A stretch of DNA of 64,000 nt from positions 3,226-67,225 of the forward strand of contig CAZKEL010000003.1 of NCBI GenBank assembly GCA_964551815.1, given 5' to 3'. A program made the translations under genes and the position numbers. Origin of the DNA: D37C17 sp964551815 (GTDB lineage: Bacteria; Fidelibacterota; Marinisomatia; SCGC-AAA003-L08; D37C17). The notes under the pieces were generated by a model. The model was given only the letters and a program-made list of their open reading frames with translations, did no database searches and was not told where the DNA came from. Below are positions 53,719 through 61,978 of this stretch, piece by piece (within the stretch, counting starts at the first letter, position 1; each line of letters opens with the position of its first letter).

Positions 53719-53753
53719 GAATGCCTTGCTTCCGGGCAGGGCATTCATTTTTT
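53719..53753 (+). terminator. Intrinsic terminator after the second octaheme gene
   Basis: 11-bp stem GAATGCCTTGC / GCAGGGCATTC (one G-T pair), loop TTCCGG, then a T-run. Marks the end of the HAO transcript before the c554-like gene. Confidence 0.82.
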
Positions 53754-53769
53754 AAAGAAAGGAACAGGA

Positions 53770-54375
53770 ATGCGGTTAGCACCATTATTAGTTTTTGTAC
53801 TCACACTCATATATTCACAGGAATTCGTTGGCAGTAAAAAATGCAAATCCTGCCATAAAAAGGAGTCCTCTGGTGCACAATATTCTTTATGGGAAAAATC
53901 CAAACATGCCCATGCCTTTGAAACGCTGAAAACCCCTGAAGCTTTGGAGACTGCAAAAAAATTGGGAATAACCTCTAATCCCTGGGAAACACCTGCATGT
54001 GTTCGCTGCCATACCACCGGCTTTGGACAAGGGGGTTATGAAATCAAAGACCCAGGATTCTGGTTACAGGTTACAGCTAAAGGGAAACCCACAAAAGAAG
54101 TAAAACGCATGGAAGCCCTTAAGGGTATTGGCTGCGAGGTCTGCCATGGTCCCGGCAGTGAGTATAAATCGAAAAAAATTATGAAAAAACTATTCTTCGG
54201 GGAACTCCCGGCTGATACCTTAGGCTTTAAAATTCCAACAGAAGCTCTTTGCAGACAATGCCACAATAAGGAAAGCCCTTCATTTAAAGAGTTTCATTTT
54301 GAGGAGCGTTATAAAGAAATATCGCATCCCTATCCTAAAGGATATCGAGAAGAAAAACTACATGATAAAAATTAA
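53770..54375 (+). CDS. Cytochrome c554-like tetraheme cytochrome
   Basis: 201 residues with signal peptide and four CxxCH (CKSCH, CVRCH, CEVCH, CRQCH). EFVGSKKCKSCH at the start and CEVCHGPGSEY are the cytochrome c554 pattern known as HAO's electron acceptor in ammonia oxidisers. Likely shuttles electrons between the octaheme proteins and the downstream Rieske/cytochrome b complex. First gene of an operon of five; its end overlaps the Rieske gene. Confidence 0.82.
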   Translation: MRLAPLLVFVLTLIYSQEFVGSKKCKSCHKKESSGAQYSLWEKSKHAHAFETLKTPEALETAKKLGITSNPWETPACVRCHTTGFGQGGYEIKDPGFWLQVTAKGKPTKEVKRMEALKGIGCEVCHGPGSEYKSKKIMKKLFFGELPADTLGFKIPTEALCRQCHNKESPSFKEFHFEERYKEISHPYPKGYREEKLHDKN

Positions 54376-54832
54376 AACAAAGAAAACCGGAAAAAAACTA
54401 CCCACTCGAAAGACATTTATTCAATGGTTACTGCGAGGGGGATTAACAGCATGGGTAGGAAGTATATTGTATCCCGTATTCAGGTATATGATTCCCCCGG
54501 ATGCCCCTGAATTGAATGTGAACCAAATTGAAGTGGGTATGCTGGTGGAATTTCCTCCCGGTACCTCAAAAATTATCCGTATGGGGCGTACCCCCGTTCT
54601 GGTTCTCAGAAAAAAGAATGGTGACTTTCGGGCTATGGAAGCAACCTGTACCCACCTGGACTGCACCGTACAATTTAGAACCGAAACGGAACAGGTCTGG
54701 TGTGCCTGTCACAATGGATTTTATGATGTGGAAGGCAGAAATTTATCCGGACCACCCCCCAAGCCATTAGGGCAATTTGATGTAACTGTAAAATCTGAAA
54801 AAGTCATTGTTTCAAAACCAATGCTCACATGA
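54362..54832 (+). CDS. Rieske [2Fe-2S] protein
   Basis: 156 residues from the ATG at 54362, overlapping the c554-like gene by 14 bases. One N-terminal span after a Tat-like TRKTFIQWLLRGG (RK, not RR), then cluster ligands CTHLDC and CACHNG. Electron carrier of a bc1/b6f-like complex with the cytochrome b directly downstream (overlap ATGA). The PPPKPLG proline loop is present. Confidence 0.93.
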   Translation: MIKIKTKKTGKKLPTRKTFIQWLLRGGLTAWVGSILYPVFRYMIPPDAPELNVNQIEVGMLVEFPPGTSKIIRMGRTPVLVLRKKNGDFRAMEATCTHLDCTVQFRTETEQVWCACHNGFYDVEGRNLSGPPPKPLGQFDVTVKSEKVIVSKPMLT

Positions 54833-55896
54833 AAATGATATACGACTGGCTTAACCAACGTCTTGATTTAGATTCCGCCTGGAATTTTGCCAAAAAGAAA
54901 CGGGTTCCCATTTTTTATGGTACAGTCTGGTACTATCTGGGAGGAATATCTCTCTTTCTCTTTGCTGTACAGTTAGTAACAGGAATTTTGCTGGTTCTCT
55001 ACTATCAACCAGGAGCCGAAACGGCTTTTGAATCGGTGAAATTTATTGTGAGTAAAGTGGAGTTTGGCTGGCTCATCAGGGAAATACACAGTTGGTCGGC
55101 AAATCTGTTTATCCTCTTTGCCTTTTTGCATATGTTTACTGTGTTCTTTGCCAAAGCATACCGCAAACCCCGAGAACTAACCTGGTTCACCGGAATGTTA
55201 CTGTTGGTATTAGGAATGGCTTTTGGATTTTCAGGATATTTGCTCCCTTGGAATGAATTGGCTTTTTTTGCCACAAAGGTTGGTTCTGATATTGCAGGTG
55301 CTATTCCATTCGTGGGGGAATTTATGTTGAAAGTTTTGCGGGCAGGTGAGGAAGTAACCGGAGCAACCCTCACCCGCTTTTATGGCATCCATATTGCTGT
55401 CCTTCCCGGTATATTCACCATCATTTTAGGAATTCACCTTATGTTGGTACAGTTTCAGGGAATGTCTGTACCGCCGGAAATTGAAAAGCTTCCGGAAAAA
55501 AAGCGACGTACCATTCCCTTTTTCCCGGATTTTGTACTAAGAGATTTCATGGTATGGCTTATTGTACTAAATGTTATTGCTCTCTTGGCAGTTTTCTTTC
55601 CCTGGGAGCTGGGGCAGAAAGCAGATCCATTGGCACCAGCACCTGCAGGAATACGTCCTGAATGGTATTTCATGTTTATGTTTCAGACCCTCAAATTGAT
55701 CCCTCCCCATGTGTTATTTATCGAAGGTGAACTCTTTGGAATCCTCCTCTTCAGCTTGGGAGGTCTTATTTGGTTTTTCGTTCCCTTTTTAGATAAGAAG
55801 TCCCATTTAGGCATCCGGTCAAAGTTTTGGACTTACTTTGGAATTTTTCTGGTTATCTATATGGTAGTACTCACCATCTGGGGATATATGGTATGA
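54829..55896 (+). CDS. Cytochrome b of a bc-type complex
   Basis: 355 residues, about eight spans. Heme His pairs in HSWSANLFILFAFLH and HIAVLPGIFTIILGIH, Qo motif PEWY (RPEWYFMFMF). It transfers electrons between quinol, the Rieske protein and low-potential hemes. Placed with Rieske and multiheme cytochromes in place of a c1. Stop overlaps the next gene (ATGA). Confidence 0.93.
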   Translation: MKMIYDWLNQRLDLDSAWNFAKKKRVPIFYGTVWYYLGGISLFLFAVQLVTGILLVLYYQPGAETAFESVKFIVSKVEFGWLIREIHSWSANLFILFAFLHMFTVFFAKAYRKPRELTWFTGMLLLVLGMAFGFSGYLLPWNELAFFATKVGSDIAGAIPFVGEFMLKVLRAGEEVTGATLTRFYGIHIAVLPGIFTIILGIHLMLVQFQGMSVPPEIEKLPEKKRRTIPFFPDFVLRDFMVWLIVLNVIALLAVFFPWELGQKADPLAPAPAGIRPEWYFMFMFQTLKLIPPHVLFIEGELFGILLFSLGGLIWFFVPFLDKKSHLGIRSKFWTYFGIFLVIYMVVLTIWGYMV

Positions 55897-57140
55897 AGCA
55901 TTTGATTTTTATTTTCCTCCTCTCTTTTCTTAATTCCACGGAAAACGGGTGTATGAACTGCCATCTTGAATTGGATGATGACAGGGATGAAGGAGAAAAA
56001 ATTGTGACTCCCTACCTCTCCGGAGTGCATGCTGCCAGAGGAATCAGCTGTGTTGACTGCCATGGTGGTGATCCGGAGGAAGAGGAAGACGAAGATGCCG
56101 CTATGTGGGATGCAGACGATTTTATGGGAGAATTAGAAAAAGCAGATCAATTGGAAATGTGTGGTAAATGCCATTCTGATCCCGGTTTCATGCGTTTACA
56201 CTCTGCTTCCATTAAAACAGATCAGGTACAGCAATATCATACCAGCGGGCATGGAAAAGCCCTATTCAATGGAAATGATAAAGCTGCTATTTGTACAGAT
56301 TGCCATGGGGTTCACGGAATGCAGCCGGTTAAAGACCCGCGGTCATCAGTATATGCACTCAATATTCCCTTCACCTGTTCCAAATGTCATTCTGATCCAA
56401 TCTACATGGAGGAATCGCAACTACCAACGGACCAGTTGAATGATTACCAAAACTCTGTCCATGGCAAAGCATTGTTAGAACATGGAGATATTGGTGCACC
56501 TGCCTGTAATGACTGCCACGGTAATCATGGTGCTGCACCACCGGATGTGGTGCATGTGAAAGATATCTGTGGAACCTGCCATGTAAATAACAGGAACTTG
56601 TTCCAAAAAAGCCATTTGTTTACCACCCTCATGGAAAAAGGGTTTGGTCAATGTGAAACCTGCCACGACAATCATAATGTAGTTAAACCAGATGATTCTT
56701 TTCTGGATTGGTCTGGAAAATCACTCTGTCGTCAATGTCACCCTGAAGGAGGGGAAGCTAAAGATATGTCTCAGCATTTCTATTCTATTATTGACAGTTT
56801 AAAAACCGGTTTGCATCTGGCGCATGCTTTAGTGGATTCTGCAGAACAAAAGGGAATGATTGTAGATGATCTCTTTTTTCATTTGGAAGAAGCAAGGAAA
56901 ACTCTGATTCATACCCGCACCAATATCCACAGCTTTGATATTGCCTATGTGGATACCCACGCCATACCTGGATTTACCGCCATTGAAGCAGCCATTTCCG
57001 GAGCTGGAAATAGTTTGGAAGAATTCAAGTTCAGACGGAGCGGTTTATTTTATTTTTCCCTTATCATTACTTTTCTGGTATTCGTATTGGGGTTTAAAAT
57101 AAAAGGAATGACTGACAAAAAAATTCCCCGTTCTGAATAG
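55893..57140 (+). CDS. Membrane-anchored nonaheme cytochrome c
   Basis: 415 residues from the ATG at 55893 (ATGA overlap with cytochrome b; ATG at 55827 lies inside that gene). Signal peptide, nine CxxCH motifs and a C-terminal span (YFSLIITFLVFVLGFKI). The CSKCHSDP/CGKCHSDP pairs suggest internal duplication. It probably replaces cytochrome c1 or c-type partner of the bc complex. Ends at TAG just after an A7 run. Confidence 0.82.
   Translation: MKHLIFIFLLSFLNSTENGCMNCHLELDDDRDEGEKIVTPYLSGVHAARGISCVDCHGGDPEEEEDEDAAMWDADDFMGELEKADQLEMCGKCHSDPGFMRLHSASIKTDQVQQYHTSGHGKALFNGNDKAAICTDCHGVHGMQPVKDPRSSVYALNIPFTCSKCHSDPIYMEESQLPTDQLNDYQNSVHGKALLEHGDIGAPACNDCHGNHGAAPPDVVHVKDICGTCHVNNRNLFQKSHLFTTLMEKGFGQCETCHDNHNVVKPDDSFLDWSGKSLCRQCHPEGGEAKDMSQHFYSIIDSLKTGLHLAHALVDSAEQKGMIVDDLFFHLEEARKTLIHTRTNIHSFDIAYVDTHAIPGFTAIEAAISGAGNSLEEFKFRRSGLFYFSLIITFLVFVLGFKIKGMTDKKIPRSE
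57117..57123 (+). other. A7 homopolymer at the cytochrome/NnrS junction
   Basis: Seven A residues lie ten codons before the nonaheme gene stop. Reading six A would continue from ATG 57108 straight into the NnrS-like frame (M-T-D-K-K-F-P-V). Candidate slippage site or assembly indel. Confidence 0.45.
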
Positions 57141-57282
57141 TTACCCTGCACGATTCATTCGCAGCTCTATTCTCCTGGCATTTTGGGCAGGAGTCAACCT
57201 TGGTGCTCATGTAGCTTTTACGGTTGGTTTTGATTTCCCTTTAGGTCCCGGTTATTACGCATATATCCAAACCCATGGATAT

Positions 57283-58503
57283 ATGCAGCTCATGGGATGG
57301 ACAGGCTGTTTCATCATTGGTGTTTCCCTGATCTTTCTATCCAAATTGGCACATATTCCTTTTAGGCATCTTCATTTTATCCCACTCATATATTATAGTA
57401 TGCTGGGGGGATTAATTCTCCGCTTCCTTTGTCATTCTATTCATCCATATCTTCAAAACAGTCATTATTTTCTTTTTACTTCAGCAGGGATTATAGTTTC
57501 AGGTATCTCAGTATTTATCGCAGTGATATTGTATGGGTATTTCTTAATTCAGGTATATCAATCATTGAATCCTGGCCAAAAAAAGGAAAACAGGGACATC
57601 CGGATTTTGATTTTGATTAAGCTGTTGGGTTGGATATTTTTTTCACTGGGAATCGTAATTCTTGAAATAAATATGGTGATACAAAATTCACTTTCTTTCC
57701 TGCAAAACTGGCATATTATTTTTGTAGAATTATTTATACATTTCACCATTCTCTCCATTTGTATTGCCGTGAGTATTCGTGCCCTTCCTCTATTTATGCG
57801 TCTGCCTGCAATTGACTGGAATGTGAAACAATTTTCCAAAATCTATGCTGTTATACTTTCTCTTTTCTTCTGCAGTTTTGCGCTGTCAGAATTTGCCCCT
57901 TTGCAATGGCTAGTTCCTTTTAAACATGGTTTCGCCATAGTGAAGGATATTCTCTTGATCTGGTTTATAATTAAACTGAATATTTTATTCAAATTCAAAA
58001 AACCTTGGACAGAAAACCAATCAGAAGAAAGAGTGAGTAGAAAAAAACCGTCACGATTGTATTATCCCGATTATGGTGAATTCGGCAGGTTTGAATACCT
58101 GATCAAATCCGCTTTTGTTTGGTTGATTATAGGACTTTCCCTGGATGCCTTGGTTCAATCAAGTGCATTGCTAAATATGAAGGTAGAAATCAGTCTTGAC
58201 GGCATTCGTCATATAATTTTAGCAGGTTTTACTTCTTTGTTGATAATGGGGATGGCAGTGCGTATGGTTCCCGGATTATTAGGCAAAAAAGGAATAGAAC
58301 ATCCTAATAGAGTTCCATACCTTGCAGCTTTAGTAAATATTGCTGTTATATGCAGAACTTTACTGCTAATCCTGCCTGAATCTTTTTACAGTTCTTTTCC
58401 TCATATGGGGATTATCTTGTTGCGTATGTATGGTGTTTCAGGCATTCTATTTCTTTCTGGTTTGGGGTTGTTTTATTATATGATGAAACCGGTGCTGAAA
58501 TAG
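57283..58503 (+). CDS. NnrS-like heme-copper membrane protein
   Basis: At least 406 residues, about 11-12 spans. HGYMQLMGWTGCFIIG, RALPLFMRLPA and the terminal AVRMVPGLLGKKG resemble NnrS, a family tied to NO protection. The annotated ATG is at 57283, but homologous sequence (SSILLAFWAGVNLGAH) continues upstream in frame to 57112 without ATG, GTG or TTG. The true N-terminus may use a rare start or a frameshift from the cytochrome gene. Last gene of the c554-Rieske-cytb operon. Confidence 0.68.
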   Translation: MQLMGWTGCFIIGVSLIFLSKLAHIPFRHLHFIPLIYYSMLGGLILRFLCHSIHPYLQNSHYFLFTSAGIIVSGISVFIAVILYGYFLIQVYQSLNPGQKKENRDIRILILIKLLGWIFFSLGIVILEINMVIQNSLSFLQNWHIIFVELFIHFTILSICIAVSIRALPLFMRLPAIDWNVKQFSKIYAVILSLFFCSFALSEFAPLQWLVPFKHGFAIVKDILLIWFIIKLNILFKFKKPWTENQSEERVSRKKPSRLYYPDYGEFGRFEYLIKSAFVWLIIGLSLDALVQSSALLNMKVEISLDGIRHIILAGFTSLLIMGMAVRMVPGLLGKKGIEHPNRVPYLAALVNIAVICRTLLLILPESFYSSFPHMGIILLRMYGVSGILFLSGLGLFYYMMKPVLK

Positions 58504-58655
58504 GAACTTGTTATTTTAGGAACCAGGCATCCATACACGAATGCAGAAAGGCAGGGATGGAGAAGGGATTAAAGAAAAGACAAATGGGACGCCCTGATTA
58601 GGGAATGGTGAATTTCAGATTTCAATTGAACATTGAGTAGGTATAGTTTCACTAC

Positions 58656-58711
58656 CATTGACCATTGACCATTGATCATTGACTATTGACTATTGACTAT
58701 TGACCAATGAC
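58656..58711. repeat. Heptamer tandem repeat (8 units)
   Basis: Eight near-identical 7-bp units: CATTGAC x2, CATTGAT, CATTGAC, TATTGAC x3, CAATGAC. Lies between the converging NnrS-like and malic enzyme genes. The remainder of the 217-base gap shows no feature. Confidence 0.9.
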
Positions 58712-58720
58712 TAATTCCCC

Positions 58721-60385
58721 TCACACATAAGAAGGATAGACGGGTTGAAAGGCATGCTCCTGAATTGAATTTTTTAAGTCTGGTGGTTCCTTTATTTGTG
58801 CCAGTTTTGAGTCAAAGGCATAGCGGGCAACTGCATGAGCAATGTTTAAAGAAATTTCTCTAATTGAATTTAATGCAGGGTAAAGTCTACCGGATTTCAA
58901 ATCATTATCTGTAACCATTTCAGCTAAAGTTTCTGCGGCTTTGATAAACATTTCTTCAGGGATATGTTTGGGTTTTGACATAACTGCTCCAAATCCCAGC
59001 CCGGGGAATATATAAGCATTGTTACCCTGACCGGGGATGAAATGTTTTCCCTCAACGGACACAGGGGCAAATGGACTGCCACTGGCAAAAATTGCCCTGC
59101 CTTCTGACCAATGATAGGCCTGTTCTGCAGTACATTCTGATTTACTGGTAGGATTGGATAAAGCAAAGATGATGGGGCGATCAATTAATGCTGCCAATTT
59201 CTTTACAACGTTCTCTGTAAAAGTATTCCCGATTCCTGAAACACCAATAATTGCAGTAGGCTTCACCATTTCAATAATTCTTGAAAAATCAGATTCATTT
59301 TCAAATGATTGGGCGTATTTCTGCTTTTGAGGGGTTAGGGATGTACGATTTTGAGTAACCAATCCTTTAGAATCAACCAGGATAATATTTCTGCAAGCAT
59401 CCTCCTTTTTTACACCTGAGTCAATCATATTTCGAACTAATAAATCTCCAATACCAATGGCAGCAGACCCTGCACCTAAAAACAGAAAACGATGATCGGA
59501 AATAGCTGTGTTTAAGATCCGCATGGCGGAGAATATTCCTGCCAGAACTACAGCCGCTGTTCCCTGAATGTCATCATTAAAGGTACAATAGGACTGTTGA
59601 TAGCGCTGCAATAAACGATGGGCATTTCGATTTGCAAAATCTTCGAACTGAACCAGTACACCGGGGAAAACATGAGAAGCAGCTTCCATAAATTCATCCA
59701 TAAGTGCATCATAAGAATCTCCTTCCATTCTGTGTTGTCGCAACCCGATATAAAGGGGGTCCTGCAGCAATTCTTCATTATTGGTACCTACATCAATGGT
59801 AATGGGCAAGGTTTTCCCGGGGTGTACCCCTGCACAAACAGAGTAAAGGGATAATTTTCCTATGGGTATGCCCATGCCGTCAGCTCCTAAATCTCCCAGC
59901 CCTAAAATGCGTTCGCCATCTGTTACAACAATAACATCCACGTCTCTTTGGGGCCAGTTGCAGAGAATTTTTTCTACAGATCCTTTATCTCCTGCAGAAA
60001 TATATAGTCCCCGGGGTCTTCTGAATATATGGCCAAATTCCATACAGGCACGCCCAACTGTGGGAGTATAAATGATAGGCATAAATTCTTCGATATGATC
60101 CATTAATAGGCTGTAAAACAATGTCTCATTTCTATCCTGCAGGGAAGTGAGATAGATATATTTATCCATGTCTGTTTCCTGAATACGAACTGCAGAAAGT
60201 ACCTTCATTTTTTGTTCTTCAATATTCAAAATATGGGGTGGAAGCAATCCCTCTAACTGCAGTAATTTCCGCTCTTTCTCAGAAAAGGCTGTCCCCTTAT
60301 TCAGAAGAGGATTCTGAAGCAATTCTTTTCCTTTAGGGAAGGTAAGTCCCCTCAATACCTGACGATTAGAATTTTTACCATTCAT
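58721..60385 (-). CDS. maeA: NAD-dependent malic enzyme
   Basis: 554 residues. Catalytic Tyr in YTPTVGRACMEFGHIF, Lys in GMGIPIGKLSLY, metal site FEDFANRNA and NDDIQGT, and NAD loop GAGSAAIGIGDLL. The long MaeA form converts malate to pyruvate and CO2. It lies 31 bases after the PFOR beta gene, so pyruvate supply to PFOR is plausible. Confidence 0.93.
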   Translation of the reverse strand: MNGKNSNRQVLRGLTFPKGKELLQNPLLNKGTAFSEKERKLLQLEGLLPPHILNIEEQKMKVLSAVRIQETDMDKYIYLTSLQDRNETLFYSLLMDHIEEFMPIIYTPTVGRACMEFGHIFRRPRGLYISAGDKGSVEKILCNWPQRDVDVIVVTDGERILGLGDLGADGMGIPIGKLSLYSVCAGVHPGKTLPITIDVGTNNEELLQDPLYIGLRQHRMEGDSYDALMDEFMEAASHVFPGVLVQFEDFANRNAHRLLQRYQQSYCTFNDDIQGTAAVVLAGIFSAMRILNTAISDHRFLFLGAGSAAIGIGDLLVRNMIDSGVKKEDACRNIILVDSKGLVTQNRTSLTPQKQKYAQSFENESDFSRIIEMVKPTAIIGVSGIGNTFTENVVKKLAALIDRPIIFALSNPTSKSECTAEQAYHWSEGRAIFASGSPFAPVSVEGKHFIPGQGNNAYIFPGLGFGAVMSKPKHIPEEMFIKAAETLAEMVTDNDLKSGRLYPALNSIREISLNIAHAVARYAFDSKLAQIKEPPDLKNSIQEHAFQPVYPSYV

Positions 60386-60415
60386 TTTAATTTTAGTATT
60401 TATTGACTGATAAAT

Positions 60416-61978
60416 TTAAATAAAACCTGCTAATTCCTGCAGGAAGTTCCAATTTTGAAGTCGTTCTTTCTGGGTCTCAAATAAAACGGAGAGTGGGGTA
60501 CCATCTTTATCAAAATTGTGGGCAAACCGGTTTTCTGTTCGTGCGAATCTAATAAAATTATATGCCTCTCCTGATCTTGGGTCAGAATACCAATCTTCCT
60601 TTTTGGCAGGATTTCCCTGAAGAGAAAGACGATCAATTATGCGTTTACCTTTTTGGGGATCATATTGAAAAATGGGGAACACTCTGCAGTCCACTGCCAG
60701 TTTTGCCTGGTGGTAAGAACGGTCATCTGCTATGCCGTGTTCAGGTTGACAGGATGTATAGACATTAATCACTGAAGGGCCGGGATAGGCATTTGCAGCC
60801 ATAACCGATTTATAAAAATGATTAGGATGGGCGGCAGTAGTTTGTGCCACAAAAACATCCGGATGGGCCATGGCTATATTGGCAATTTCCTTTCTTGGTT
60901 CCGATTTTCCATGCTTTACTTTTCCAATAGAGGACATTTGTGCTGACTGTCCTCTAAAACTACCTGTTGAGGCCTGTCCTCCCGTATTGGAATAAACCTG
61001 TGTATCCAAAATGAGGATATTGATATCCATGCCAGACATGAATAAGCGTGACATAGACTGAAATCCAATATCCAGCATAGCGCCATCTCCTCCAATAGCC
61101 CAGAGTTTTTTATCCTGCCACCCTTTCTGATCCCAGCGCATACGGATACCCATGGCAAACGCAGCTACATTTTCAAAGAGAGAATTACTCCAGGGAACCA
61201 GAAAGGGGTTATAGGGATAAGTTGCTCCGTAAACAGTATTACAACCGGTGGCAGCTGCCAGTCCTATACTTTCTCTGCCATAGACAAACCCGGTAGCTGC
61301 CAACATCATTCTCAGGGCAGTGGCTTCACCGCAACCCATACAGGAACCTGCGCCTCCTGTAAATAGGAGCGCCTCTTCTGCCAGCATCATATCGGCTAAA
61401 ACCCGTTCATTTATGTATTCATCAGGGGTTGGTCCCAGGCCTTTGAAAAAGTCCATACCGGCATTGCATTTAGGAACGGTGTCTTTTTCCTTCACCACCA
61501 TTTTTAGTGCATTATGTTCTCCACAGGCTAACACGCATTCCCCGCAGCCTTTACATTTTTCCGGATCAACAAAAATACCAAATTTTGCCGGTGCTTTATT
61601 TTGCCTTTTTGGAGTGTCATAGAATTTTTTATTTACTGCCCATTGTTCTTTAATCCACTTGGTATGAGTGGAATTTTTCTGATAACCGAATTGAGTTTCT
61701 AAATCCGCTTCAGGGATGGCTTTTCCCAGAATTGCCGTATCAGGACATTGGGTAACACATTCCATACAACCCACACATTTATCTGCATCAAATTGGGGAA
61801 TTTCCGGAGCAACATAACTGAAATCCCTCGCTGCTCCTGTACCTGCTGGAACAAGGCTTCGGGCAACAGATTCGTCTGCTTCCAGTCCGTATTCTGCAGT
61901 TCCCTCATTATAATATCTAAGAATTCTATCGTTAAAATCTTGAATGTCAATGGTGGTTTTAATCTTATTAGAATTCAT
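60416..61978 (-). CDS. Pyruvate:ferredoxin oxidoreductase, ferredoxin/beta subunit
   Basis: 520 residues. An N-terminal two-cluster ferredoxin (CVGCMECVTQCP, CKGCGECVLACG) precedes the TPP domain (GSCMGCGEA, GGDGAMLDIG). The ferredoxin and beta parts are one chain. Overlaps the alpha gene by four bases (ATGA). Oxidises pyruvate to acetyl-CoA with ferredoxin reduction; 2-oxoglutarate cannot be ruled out. Confidence 0.9.
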   Translation of the reverse strand: MNSNKIKTTIDIQDFNDRILRYYNEGTAEYGLEADESVARSLVPAGTGAARDFSYVAPEIPQFDADKCVGCMECVTQCPDTAILGKAIPEADLETQFGYQKNSTHTKWIKEQWAVNKKFYDTPKRQNKAPAKFGIFVDPEKCKGCGECVLACGEHNALKMVVKEKDTVPKCNAGMDFFKGLGPTPDEYINERVLADMMLAEEALLFTGGAGSCMGCGEATALRMMLAATGFVYGRESIGLAAATGCNTVYGATYPYNPFLVPWSNSLFENVAAFAMGIRMRWDQKGWQDKKLWAIGGDGAMLDIGFQSMSRLFMSGMDINILILDTQVYSNTGGQASTGSFRGQSAQMSSIGKVKHGKSEPRKEIANIAMAHPDVFVAQTTAAHPNHFYKSVMAANAYPGPSVINVYTSCQPEHGIADDRSYHQAKLAVDCRVFPIFQYDPQKGKRIIDRLSLQGNPAKKEDWYSDPRSGEAYNFIRFARTENRFAHNFDKDGTPLSVLFETQKERLQNWNFLQELAGFI

